NCBI GenBank assembly: GCA_028819005.1
Contig: JAPPMP010000026.1
Coordinates: 65,301 to 126,361, forward strand
Direction: 5' to 3'
From: Acidimicrobiaceae bacterium
GTDB lineage: Bacteria; Actinomycetota; Acidimicrobiia; Acidimicrobiales; Aldehydirespiratoraceae
DNA: 61,061 nt
In this document: positions 33,509-42,295 of the stretch, piece after piece
How the letters are laid out: each line of letters starts with the position of its first letter
Position numbering within the stretch: position 1 is the stretch's first letter
The notes under the pieces: generated by a model
Seen by the model: only the letters and a program-made list of their open reading frames with translations
The model's database searches: none
Told to the model about the DNA's origin: nothing
Position numbers and translations under genes: made by a program

Positions 33509-34570
33509 ATGGCTGCAGACTCATTCATGAACATTTTGGGTGGTGGATTGCGGGCCGCTATGGGGCGGGACATGGCCGTCGATCTCGGAACCGCAAACAC
33601 GCTGGTCTATGTCCGTGGCGAAGGCGTCGTGCTCGACGAACCGTCCGTTGTCGCGATCGACACGACCGACAACCGTCCGCTGGCGGTCGGATCCGAAGCG
33701 AAGCGGATGATCGGGCGAACCCCAGCCAATATCCGGGCTATCCGGCCGCTCAAGGACGGTGTGATCGCCGACTTTGAGATCTGCGAGAAGATGCTCCGTT
33801 ATTTCATCCGCAAGGTGCATCAGCGCAAGTGGGTCCGGCCGCGGATGGTCATCGCAGTTCCTTCAGGGATCACCGGCGTCGAGCAGCGGGCTGTCCAGGA
33901 AGCGGCCGAATACGCGGGCGCCAGCAAACCGGCGTACATCATCGAGGAGCCTATGGCTGCCGCAATCGGGGCGGGTCTTCCCGTGCAGGAGCCCACCGGG
34001 AACATGATCGTCGATATCGGCGGCGGGACGACCGAAGTAGCGGTCATCTCGCTGGGCGGGGTTGTGGCGAGTCAGTCGGTCCGCGTGGGCGGCGATGAGC
34101 TCGACGATGCGATCGCGCAGCACGTCAAGAAGGAGCATGGTCTGGCTCTGGGCGAGCGCACCGCTGAGGAAGTGAAGGTTCAGATCGGGTCGGCGGCTCC
34201 GTTGCAGCGGGAACTCTGCGCTGAGATCCGTGGGCGAGACCTGGTGACTGGGTTGCCTCGCAGCATCGTTGTCAGCACTCAGGACATTCGCCTTGCGCTC
34301 GAAGAGCCGATCGTGGCGATTTGTGATGCGGTCAAGTCGACTCTCGACCAGACCCCGCCAGATCTGGCCGCGGACATCATGGAGCGCGGGATCACCCTCG
34401 CGGGTGGGGGAGTTCTGTTGCGAAGCATCGATCAGCGACTAGCCGATGAGACCGGGATGCCCGTTCGGATCGCCAGAAATCCTCTCTACGCTGTTGCCAT
34501 CGGATCGGGACAAGTTCTTGAGGAGTTCGAAGCCTTAAGGGATGTAGTCTTCAGCTCCGGCGAGCTGTAA
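33509..34570 (+). CDS. mreB: Rod shape-determining protein MreB
   Basis: Bacterial actin that guides side-wall synthesis, 353 residues from ATG 33509. Actin-fold motifs: phosphate 1 DMAVDLGTANTLVYV, GVIADFEICEKMLRYFI, phosphate 2 MIVDIGGGTTEVAVISLGG, and the adenosine site ERGITLAGGGVLLRSIDQRLADETG. The frame extends upstream to 33353 but the extension is Cys/Arg-rich shadow sequence. It is the first gene of the mreBCD-mrdA-rodA operon. Confidence 0.96.
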   Translation: MAADSFMNILGGGLRAAMGRDMAVDLGTANTLVYVRGEGVVLDEPSVVAIDTTDNRPLAVGSEAKRMIGRTPANIRAIRPLKDGVIADFEICEKMLRYFIRKVHQRKWVRPRMVIAVPSGITGVEQRAVQEAAEYAGASKPAYIIEEPMAAAIGAGLPVQEPTGNMIVDIGGGTTEVAVISLGGVVASQSVRVGGDELDDAIAQHVKKEHGLALGERTAEEVKVQIGSAAPLQRELCAEIRGRDLVTGLPRSIVVSTQDIRLALEEPIVAICDAVKSTLDQTPPDLAADIMERGITLAGGGVLLRSIDQRLADETGMPVRIARNPLYAVAIGSGQVLEEFEALRDVVFSSGEL

Positions 34571-34586
34571 ACCGCAAGTCGGTTTC

Positions 34587-35552
34587 ATGGCGCCGGCTCA
34601 GCGGACAGGGCGGGCTAGGCACCGCCTGATCCTCCTCACGCTCGTCGCCATAACTCTGCTGACCGTCGACCTCCGCGGTTTCGAGGCCGCGAGGGTGGCT
34701 CAGGGCTATGTCCGAGACCTCCTTCATCCCGTCAACTCTCTGGTTTCGTCGATCTTCTCACCGGTCGGCGACATATGGAATTCGATTTTCCAGTACGACG
34801 ACCTCGAAGCCGAGAACGCGGAATTGCAGCAGCAGTTGGATGCGTTGAGCGGCGCGGCGATTCAGGCCGAAGCCGACAACGCGGCATACCGACAGCTTCT
34901 CGATTCGCTGGATCTGCCTTACGCATTGGACCTCGAGACCGTGGCCGCTCGTGTCGAGAGGGGTCCGGTAGGGAATTTTGCGAGTGATGTAGTGACTATC
35001 AACAAAGGAAACAGGCACGGGTTGGCCGAGGGCATGACTGTGGTGACCGGGGCGGGTCTGGTCGGTCGTGTGGATCGAGTCGACGGCGTGACGTCGACGG
35101 TCCAGTTGCTCAGTGATCCCTCTCTGTTGGTCGGCGTGCGGCTTGTATCGACGAACGATGTGGGCCTTGGCCATGCGGTTCCGGGTGAGCCTGGTGTGTT
35201 CATCATCAATCAAGGACCGAACTGGCCGCAGATCTCGGAGGCCGAACTGCTTCCGGAGATCGGCTCGGCTGTGGTCACTGATGCGGACTCGCGCTACACC
35301 GCCGATGTGCCCATCGGGCGGGTGATCGAAGTGCGCCCCGCGTCCGATGAGCTGTCTTTGGAAGTTCTTGTGCAGTTGGCCAACGATGTCGAAGATCTCG
35401 CATTCGTGTCGGTCCTGATCACCGAACAACGAGACGAGCTTCCGTTGCTGCCGGTCGTGCCGAACACCAGCGTTCCGCTCGATCTGGATCCGGACCTGCT
35501 CAACGATCCCAACTCGGTCGAGCAGGGATCGGACGGTGAGGTCTCCCAATGA
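34587..35552 (+). CDS. mreC: Rod shape-determining protein MreC
   Basis: 321 residues with one N-terminal membrane helix (RLILLTLVAITLLTVDLRGF), then a coiled coil (about 70-105, DLEAENAELQQQLDALSGAAIQAEADNAAYRQLLDSLDL) and the beta-rich core (VVTINKGNRHGLAEGMTVVTGAGLVGRVDRV). MreC links PBP2 and MreD in the elongasome. It ends in an acidic tail and overlaps mreD by 4 bp. Confidence 0.93.
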   Translation: MAPAQRTGRARHRLILLTLVAITLLTVDLRGFEAARVAQGYVRDLLHPVNSLVSSIFSPVGDIWNSIFQYDDLEAENAELQQQLDALSGAAIQAEADNAAYRQLLDSLDLPYALDLETVAARVERGPVGNFASDVVTINKGNRHGLAEGMTVVTGAGLVGRVDRVDGVTSTVQLLSDPSLLVGVRLVSTNDVGLGHAVPGEPGVFIINQGPNWPQISEAELLPEIGSAVVTDADSRYTADVPIGRVIEVRPASDELSLEVLVQLANDVEDLAFVSVLITEQRDELPLLPVVPNTSVPLDLDPDLLNDPNSVEQGSDGEVSQ

Positions 35553-36058
35553 GCACACTGAGGTCTGCTGCGCTGATTCTTGTTGCCCTCGTCGTGCAGG
35601 TGACTGTGTTCGCCGACGTCAGGATTTCGGGTGTGGCCCCGGAACTGCTTGTGCTGCTGGCGGTGATGCTCGGGTATTGGGCCGGTCCCAGACGCGGTCC
35701 GACGGTGGCGTTCGTCATCGGCCTGCTCTGGGACGTCTACCTTCCCACTCCTCTGGGTCTTTCGGCGATCGTGTTCGCCATGGTCGCTTTCGCTGTCGGT
35801 ACGGGCGGGGCAGAGCTGTTTCGGGATTCGAGGGTCCAGTTGGCCGCAATCGCCGCGGTCGGGACGTTCGGCGCGGTGGCCGGCTATGCGCTGCTGGGCG
35901 AGGTGATGGGGCAACGCGGTCTGGTGGATCTGGAGATGCTGCGTGTGGCGCTGATCGCGGGCTTGGTCAACGCCCTGCTGGCCCCGATGACCAGAGCTCT
36001 CGTGGCCTGGGTGCTCGGACCCGCGTTCGGTTTCAGCGACGCGGGCGACGTCCGATGA
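35549..36058 (+). CDS. mreD: Rod shape-determining protein MreD
   Basis: 169 residues, almost entirely membrane helices. About five segments are visible, beginning AALILVALVVQVTVFADVRISGVAPELLVLLAVMLGYW. The segment GPTVAFVIGLLWDVYLPTPLGLSAIVF is typical of MreD. It overlaps the mreC stop by 4 bp, so the two are coupled. Confidence 0.9.
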   Translation: MSTLRSAALILVALVVQVTVFADVRISGVAPELLVLLAVMLGYWAGPRRGPTVAFVIGLLWDVYLPTPLGLSAIVFAMVAFAVGTGGAELFRDSRVQLAAIAAVGTFGAVAGYALLGEVMGQRGLVDLEMLRVALIAGLVNALLAPMTRALVAWVLGPAFGFSDAGDVR

Positions 36059-36076
36059 CTGCTCCGGACTGAGAGG

Positions 36077-38218
36077 ATGCCGATGGACGATGAACAGACG
36101 AAGCTGCGGCTGCGAATCTTCGCATTCGTGGCCCTGATTCTGTTCGGCGCCCTGGTTGCTCGTTTGTGGTTCCTGCAGGGGATTGAGCACGAGGTGTTGA
36201 GCGACGAGGCGCTCTTCAATGTGCTCGAACCTGTGTACACCGAGGCGCCGCGGGGACGCATCCTTGATCGCAATGGTCGAGTTCTTGTCGACAACAAGGT
36301 CGTCCAGGTGGTGACGGTCGACCGCAGGGTGCTCGAGGCTCTCGACGAAGCGGAGGCTTTCGAGGTGCTGAAGAACCTCGCTCTGGCGATCAGCCGCTCA
36401 GGACGGCCGATGAAAGTTTCGACGATTTCGGCGGAGATCGCCGATCCTCGATACGGGCCCTTCGATCGGATTCCCATTGCGGTGGACGCGAACTCCAAGC
36501 TCATGGTCTATCTCGGAGAACGCCTGGATCAGTTCCCGGGCGTCCGGGTGGAGCAGCGCACGATCCGCAGTTATCCCTATGGCAGCCTCGCGGCCCATCT
36601 GCTCGGCTACGTGGGTCCGGTCACCAGGGCTGAGCAGGAAGCGGCGAACGCCAATCTCGATCCCGAGGCGGAGGATGACAAGACCTATCAGCTCAACAGC
36701 CAGATTGGGAAGACCGGCATCGAACGGATTTTCGAACCCGAGCTCCGCGGTGTGCCCGGTGTTCGCTGGTTGGAGGTGAACAATCTCGGCGAGGTCATTC
36801 GCGAGCATTCCAATTCCGCTCCCAGACGCGGCAACGATGTGTGGTTGACGATTGACATAGATCTGCAGGCGCGGGCTGAGGAACAACTGGCTTTCGGGTT
36901 GGCAAGGACCCGTGCCGAAGCCGACGCTCCGGAGGTGCTGGCTCCGGCGGGTTCGGTGGTCGCCATAGATCCTCGCAACGGCGACGTCTTGACGATGGCG
37001 TCATTTCCGACCTACGACCCGTCGCAGTTCGCCAACGGAATCTCCACCGAGGAGTTTGAGCTGCTGACTTCCGACGACAACTATTGGCCGATTCTGAACC
37101 GCGCCATCCAGGGCTCCTACGCCCCGGGCTCCACCTGGAAACTCGTTACTTCGGTAGCTGCCATCGAGCACGGCGTGCTCGGAGAGCTCTACGGCGGAAC
37201 CGATGAGTTCATCATTGACTCGGGCAGTTACATCTATCCGAATTGCGAGACGGGGACTGAACTGGAAGGCACCTGCACTTTCGAGAGCCCCTTCGCGGGT
37301 TCTCGCCGCGTCGACCTGGCCGACGCGTTGACCGTGTCGAGCGACGTCTACTTCTATCGGCTCGGCGGTGAGGGATTCTTCATCCGTGAGCGGGGTCCGC
37401 AGGGAGATGAGGGGATTCAGACGACCGCCGAAGCCATGGGCTTCGGTTCCTCAACCGGGGTGCAGCTTCCTTACGAACGCACCGGCGTCGTCCCGGACCG
37501 CGACTATTTCGATCTCAAGTTCTCCCAGGGCGTGTTCATCCGAGACGGAAATCAGTGGTTCGCCGGAGACACCATCCTGTTGTCGATCGGCCAGGGAGAC
37601 CTCTTGGCAACGCCCATCCAGCTCGCCAATGCCTATGCCACGTTCGCCAACGGGGGTTTGCTCCATCAGCCGAACGTTGCTTTGAGAGTCAACGGTGCAG
37701 ACGGCGAGACGCTCATTGAATTCGGGCCGCGGGTGCTGCGCGACCTTGATTTCGCTCCTGAGGTGACTGAGCCGATCGTCAGAGGGTTGTTGGGAGTTCC
37801 CCGATTCGGCGGTGTCAGAGGCACTGCGGCGGGGGCATTTCAGGGCGGCGCCTTTCCGATCGACCTGTGGCCGATAGCGGGCAAGACCGGCACTGCGGAG
37901 GTTGACGACAAGGCCGACACGAGTCTGTTCGTGGCGTGGGGCCCCAACGACCACCCTGAACTCGGAGTCGATGTCCCGGGGCCTCCCGAGATCGCTATCG
38001 CAGTGGTGATGGAGGAGTCCGGTTTCGGCAGCGTCGCCGCTGCCCCGGTCGCAGCCGCGATACTTGAACCCATCGCACGAAACAATATGCCGACAGCGCT
38101 CACGCTTGATGATCGAGAACTTGAACGGGATGGGCGCATTGAAGCGTTGCTGGCAGCCCGCGATGCTGAGAATACGGGCGATCAGACAACCGCTCCAGGG
38201 GACGGAGAAACGCAATGA
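36077..38218 (+). CDS. mrdA: Penicillin-binding protein 2 (elongation transpeptidase)
   Basis: Class B PBP of 713 residues that cross-links side-wall peptidoglycan with RodA. Short cytoplasmic N terminus, one membrane helix (LRIFAFVALILFGALVARLWFL), the pedestal domain (PRGRILDRNGRVLVDNKVV) and the transpeptidase domain. Active-site motifs are STWK (Ser352) in GSYAPGSTWKLVTS, SSD in DALTVSSDVYFYRLG, and KTGTAEV. MPMDDEQ or MDDEQ (36083) are equivalent starts. It overlaps rodA by 4 bp. Confidence 0.95.
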   Translation: MPMDDEQTKLRLRIFAFVALILFGALVARLWFLQGIEHEVLSDEALFNVLEPVYTEAPRGRILDRNGRVLVDNKVVQVVTVDRRVLEALDEAEAFEVLKNLALAISRSGRPMKVSTISAEIADPRYGPFDRIPIAVDANSKLMVYLGERLDQFPGVRVEQRTIRSYPYGSLAAHLLGYVGPVTRAEQEAANANLDPEAEDDKTYQLNSQIGKTGIERIFEPELRGVPGVRWLEVNNLGEVIREHSNSAPRRGNDVWLTIDIDLQARAEEQLAFGLARTRAEADAPEVLAPAGSVVAIDPRNGDVLTMASFPTYDPSQFANGISTEEFELLTSDDNYWPILNRAIQGSYAPGSTWKLVTSVAAIEHGVLGELYGGTDEFIIDSGSYIYPNCETGTELEGTCTFESPFAGSRRVDLADALTVSSDVYFYRLGGEGFFIRERGPQGDEGIQTTAEAMGFGSSTGVQLPYERTGVVPDRDYFDLKFSQGVFIRDGNQWFAGDTILLSIGQGDLLATPIQLANAYATFANGGLLHQPNVALRVNGADGETLIEFGPRVLRDLDFAPEVTEPIVRGLLGVPRFGGVRGTAAGAFQGGAFPIDLWPIAGKTGTAEVDDKADTSLFVAWGPNDHPELGVDVPGPPEIAIAVVMEESGFGSVAAAPVAAAILEPIARNNMPTALTLDDRELERDGRIEALLAARDAENTGDQTTAPGDGETQ

Positions 38219-39399
38219 CGGCTTCTGGCGCCTTCGCTTCACGCCCTCGGTTGCTGACCACCGATGACGATCAGCGCTGGTGGTTCGTGCTCGACCCGGT
38301 GCTCATCGCCTCGGTGTGCCTGATCACCGCGCTCGGCGCGCTGCTAGTCTTTTCTGCAACCCGCGGCCCGGCGTCACGGCTGGGCCCGCTCGACTATTCG
38401 TTCCTTGAGCGTCAGGTCGCGTTCGCGGTGTTCGGCCTGATCCTCGCCGTGTTCGCAGCCCATGTGGACGTCCGCCGAATTCGCCAGTTGCTGCCCTCGG
38501 CTTATCTGACGCTGATCGCGCTGTTGGGCGGCTTGTTGGTGTTCGGGTCCAACGTGAGGGGCGCACGAGCCTGGTACACGGCCGGCGGGTTCAGTTTCCA
38601 GCCGTCGGAGCCGGGCAAGGTCATATTGATTGTCGTTCTCGCCGCCGCTCTTTCGGTTGAGGAGGTGAGGACCAAGCGGCTGTCGGTGGCTCTGGGCCTG
38701 GCCGCACTGCCCGTGCTTTTGATTCTGTGGCAGCCCGATGTCGGGACGATCCTGGTGTACGTCGTCATTGTTGCGGCAATGATCGCGATGAGTGGAGCCC
38801 AACTCCGCTATATCGTCTCGCTTGCAGTGGTCGGAATCCTGGTAGTCGTCGGGATTTTCGAGTCCGACCTGCTTGCTGAGTATCAAGAAGACCGGCTTCA
38901 GGTCTTCGTGTTGGACGAGGAGGCTCTTGTCGAACTTGGCCCCGAAGCGGCTCGTGCTGCGTTCAATGTGGACCAGTCTCAGATAGCGATCGGGAACGGC
39001 GGGCTGTTGGGTCAGGGACTGTTTCAAGGCACACAGACCCGCTCGAACCTGGTTCCGGAGCAACAGACCGACTTCATCTTCTCGGTCGCCGGCGAGGAGC
39101 TGGGGTTCCGAGGCGCAGGCTTGCTGTTGGGACTGTATGCGCTGATGCTCTTTCGGATCTGGAGGGTCGCGGTGCGCGCGACCGACTCGTTTGATCGCCT
39201 GCTCGCGATCGGGGTGATGGCGATGTTCCTGTTCCAAGTGTTCCAGAGCGCTGGGATGACGATGGGCATGATGCCGGTGACGGGTATTCCGCTTCCCCTT
39301 GTCTCCTATGGCGGATCTTCAATGCTCACATCGATGGTCGCATTGGGCCTGGTTATGGGCGTCTATCGACGTCGGTTCGACTTCGCGGAGCGGAGCTGA
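38215..39399 (+). CDS. rodA: Peptidoglycan glycosyltransferase RodA (SEDS family)
   Basis: 394 residues with about ten membrane helices. SEDS signatures include GGFSFQPSEPGKVILIVVLAAAL, LLILWQPDVGTILVYVVI and the C-terminal TGIPLPLVSYGGSSMLTSMVALGLVMG. RodA polymerises lipid II and works with the PBP2 encoded just upstream. Its 3' end, including the stop codon, lies in a 40-bp tandem repeat. Confidence 0.95.
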   Translation: MTASGAFASRPRLLTTDDDQRWWFVLDPVLIASVCLITALGALLVFSATRGPASRLGPLDYSFLERQVAFAVFGLILAVFAAHVDVRRIRQLLPSAYLTLIALLGGLLVFGSNVRGARAWYTAGGFSFQPSEPGKVILIVVLAAALSVEEVRTKRLSVALGLAALPVLLILWQPDVGTILVYVVIVAAMIAMSGAQLRYIVSLAVVGILVVVGIFESDLLAEYQEDRLQVFVLDEEALVELGPEAARAAFNVDQSQIAIGNGGLLGQGLFQGTQTRSNLVPEQQTDFIFSVAGEELGFRGAGLLLGLYALMLFRIWRVAVRATDSFDRLLAIGVMAMFLFQVFQSAGMTMGMMPVTGIPLPLVSYGGSSMLTSMVALGLVMGVYRRRFDFAERS

Positions 39400-39466
39400 T
39401 CTGACGACAACGACCCGGCAGAGCGCGGAGTTGAGCTGAGCTGACGATAACGACCCGGCAGAGCGC
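39386..39466. repeat. 40-bp tandem duplication around the rodA stop codon
   Basis: CTGACGACAACGACCCGGCA (39401) recurs as CTGACGATAACGACCCGGCA (39441), with the preceding GAGCTGA also repeated. The period is 40 bp. Both copies carry a TGA where rodA ends. Confidence 0.9.
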
Positions 39467-39530
39467 AACTCGGGGCGCACCTACTGTGCCCGGCAGCCGA
39501 ATAGTCGGGTCTGGCAGGTAACCTCAATGA

Positions 39531-41528
39531 GTGTCTGTATCGCTGTGGCCCCGCCTTGAGAACCTGCTCCCGCAGGTCCAGAAGCCGGCCCGTTACATCG
39601 GTTGTGAGCAGGGAGCGCAGACCCCGGCCCACGGCGATGGGGTCGTCAGCTGGCTGTTGACGTACCCGGACGCCTACGAGATCGGTCTGCCGAATCAGGG
39701 TCTGCAGATCCTCTACGAGATTATCAATGAGCGTGACGATGCAGCGGCAGAACGTGCCTATTGCCCCTGGACCGACCTGGAAGCGTTGTTGAAGCGAGAG
39801 CAGATCCCGCTGTTCTCGGTAGACACTCATCGCCCGGCCGGCGCCTTCGATGTGATCGCGTTCAACCTCAGCGCTGAGCTGACATACACGAACCTGCTCA
39901 ATTGCATCGACCTCGCAGGCGTTCCGATCCACTCGGTCTCCCGCGCCGACTCCGATCCGCTGATCGGGGTGGGAGGCCACTGCACCTACAACCCCGAGCC
40001 CATCGCTGATTTCGTCGATTTCGTCGTCCTGGGCGACGGTGAGGAAGTTGTCGGTGAGATCACCGAACTTGTGCGCGAATGGAAGGGCACTGGCCGCTCC
40101 GACGGCTCTCGCAGAGCGCTGCTGAGGGAGTTGTCGAAGGTCGCCGGGGTCTATGTCCCCTCGATGTATCGAGTGACCTACGACGGCGCGTTCATTGCAG
40201 AGGTGACGCCTCGCCACGCCGACGTGCCCGCCACGGTGGAGAAGCGCACGGTTGCCGATCTCGCAAAATGGCCGTATCCCAAACAACAACTCGTGCCGTT
40301 GACCGAGGTTGTGCATGACCGACTCTCAGTAGAGGTTTTCAGAGGGTGTACTCGCGGATGCCGGTTCTGCCAGGCGGGAATGATCACCCGACCGGTCCGG
40401 GAGCGGCCCGCTGAGCAGGTTCGCACAATGATCAGCGACGGTCTGGCCCGGACCGGATACGACGAAGTGGCGTTGACTTCGCTTTCGACCGCCGATTTCA
40501 GCGGGATACAGCAGGTCATCGGCGAGACGATCTCCGACGCGGGTTGTGATCAGGTGAGCGTTGCACTGCCCAGCTTGCGGGTGGACGCGTTCACGGTCGG
40601 CATTGCCGCGGAGATCCAGCGCGCTCGGCGCACCGGCTTGACGTTTGCGCCGGAGGCCGGTTCATGGCGGATGCGCCAGGTCATCAACAAGCTCATCCGC
40701 GAAGAAGACCTGTACGGGGCTGTGGAGAGCGCCTACAGCCAGGGTTGGCGGCGCATGAAGCTGTACTTCCTTACGGGCCTTCCCACCGAGACAGACGAGG
40801 ACACGCTCGGAATCGCCGAACTCGCCCGAAACTGTGCGGCGCTCGGCAGGCGTCACCACTCCTCGCCTTCGGTGACCGTCTCTGTGGGAGGTTTCGTGCC
40901 GAAGCCGTTCACTCCGTTCCAGTGGTTCGGTCAGAACACGGTGGTGGAGCTTTCACGCAAGATCGGGTTGCTGCGTGAGGACCTGCGATACAGCAAGGGC
41001 GTGCAACTCAAATGGCACGACCCCAAGGCGACGCTGGCGGAGGGGATAGCCAGTCGCGGGGACCGCCGTCTGGGTTCGGTCATCGAGTATGTCTGGCGCA
41101 AGGGCGGCACGTTCCAGGAGTGGTCGGAGCATTTCAACTACGACCTTTGGCTCGAGGCGATGGCAGCGAGCGGTTGCGACGTCGACTGGTACGTTCACCG
41201 CCATCGGACAGATGACGAAGTGCTTCCGTGGGATCACCTGTCCGCAGGCCTCCACAAGGACTTCCTGTGGCAGGACTGGCGGGACTCGCTCAATGAGCTG
41301 GGCCTCGAGGACTGCCGCTGGACCCCGTGTTACGACTGCGGGGCCTGCACCGGTTATGGAATCGAACACGTTGTGGCGTCGGCCTCACCGCCCGCGGGCG
41401 GAAGTCAGGGCACAGGCGTCGATCTGTCCCGAGGCGGAGCGGTGCCCGTGGTGCTCGGCGAGCGGCCGCGTGCTGCCTCCAGCGGCGATGGTCCGCAGTC
41501 CCGTCCGTTGGTCGGGGTGGGATCATGA
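39531..41528 (+). CDS. TIGR03960-type B12-binding/radical SAM protein
   Basis: 665 residues from GTG 39531. The N-terminal half has the family segment ARYIGCEQGAQTPAHGDGVVSWLLTYPDAYEIGLPNQGLQILYEI. The radical SAM cluster motif is FRGCTRGCRFCQAGMITRPVRER (CxxxCxxC). The distal part includes TFAPEAGSWRMRQVINK and the C-terminal WTPCYDCGACTGYGIEH cysteine motif. In many bacteria this protein is paired or fused with a TIGR03936/DUF2344 protein, as here, immediately before rne. The exact reaction is not established. The last 60 residues are low-complexity. Confidence 0.88.
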   Translation: MSVSLWPRLENLLPQVQKPARYIGCEQGAQTPAHGDGVVSWLLTYPDAYEIGLPNQGLQILYEIINERDDAAAERAYCPWTDLEALLKREQIPLFSVDTHRPAGAFDVIAFNLSAELTYTNLLNCIDLAGVPIHSVSRADSDPLIGVGGHCTYNPEPIADFVDFVVLGDGEEVVGEITELVREWKGTGRSDGSRRALLRELSKVAGVYVPSMYRVTYDGAFIAEVTPRHADVPATVEKRTVADLAKWPYPKQQLVPLTEVVHDRLSVEVFRGCTRGCRFCQAGMITRPVRERPAEQVRTMISDGLARTGYDEVALTSLSTADFSGIQQVIGETISDAGCDQVSVALPSLRVDAFTVGIAAEIQRARRTGLTFAPEAGSWRMRQVINKLIREEDLYGAVESAYSQGWRRMKLYFLTGLPTETDEDTLGIAELARNCAALGRRHHSSPSVTVSVGGFVPKPFTPFQWFGQNTVVELSRKIGLLREDLRYSKGVQLKWHDPKATLAEGIASRGDRRLGSVIEYVWRKGGTFQEWSEHFNYDLWLEAMAASGCDVDWYVHRHRTDDEVLPWDHLSAGLHKDFLWQDWRDSLNELGLEDCRWTPCYDCGACTGYGIEHVVASASPPAGGSQGTGVDLSRGGAVPVVLGERPRAASSGDGPQSRPLVGVGS

Positions 41529-42256
41529 GGATTCGGATTCGTTTCACGAAGCACGGCAAGGTGCGCTTCACCTCACATCGCGATGTTGCTCGGATATTCC
41601 AACGCGCTCTGAGGCGCGCCGGGCTCCCGGTTGCGTACAGCCAGGGGTTCTCGCCGCGTCCGAAGATCGCCTTCGGTCTCGCTTTGTCGACAGGACATGA
41701 GTCCGAAGCGGAGTATCTTGATATAGATCTTGATCCCGAACGAACCGCTGGACTTGAAATGGGCGATCTGCCGGCCCGATTGTCAAATGAACTTCCCGAG
41801 GGAATGGCAGTCACTGCTGCAGTGATCATCGATCGGCGGACTGTGTCGCTGCAGCAAGCAGTCACCAGTTGTACCTGGCAGATAGACGTCGTCGACGTCG
41901 ACGCCAATACCGTGGCCGGCGCCGTGGCTCGAGCGCTCGCCGCAGAATCTCTCGTCGTCACCAGAGAGCGCAAGGGACGCGAGGTCACCGACGACCTGCG
42001 TCCCGGCGTCCTGAGTCTCGATGTTGAAGGGCCTGTCGAAGCTGAAGAACATGGGGGTTCTCGAGTGCGGCTCTTGGCTGAACTCGCTACGCAACCCCGT
42101 GCGCTGAGAGTGTCTGAACTTCTGGGCGCTCTCGATCCACCGCTCGTCGAGCACCGGGTGCTGAGGCTTCACCAATGGACAACGAACGAAACCGACGCGC
42201 GGCAGCGAAGCAGCCCTCTGCACGCTGCCGCGTCCGCACTGGTGGGGGCGACATGA
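41525..42256 (+). CDS. TIGR03936/DUF2344 family protein
   Basis: 243 residues from ATG 41525, overlapping the radical SAM stop (ATGA). The conserved opening MRIRIRFTKHGKVRFTSHRDVARIFQRALRRAGLPVAYSQGFSPRPKIAFGLAL is diagnostic. The family nearly always accompanies the upstream radical SAM protein and rne, so the two are thought to act together, probably on RNA. The ORF extends upstream within the radical SAM gene, but that part is a shadow frame. Confidence 0.9.
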   Translation: MRIRIRFTKHGKVRFTSHRDVARIFQRALRRAGLPVAYSQGFSPRPKIAFGLALSTGHESEAEYLDIDLDPERTAGLEMGDLPARLSNELPEGMAVTAAVIIDRRTVSLQQAVTSCTWQIDVVDVDANTVAGAVARALAAESLVVTRERKGREVTDDLRPGVLSLDVEGPVEAEEHGGSRVRLLAELATQPRALRVSELLGALDPPLVEHRVLRLHQWTTNETDARQRSSPLHAAASALVGAT

Positions 42257-42295
42257 ACGTTCGCCTTCCAGTGCCATCAACGAAGGAACGAAACC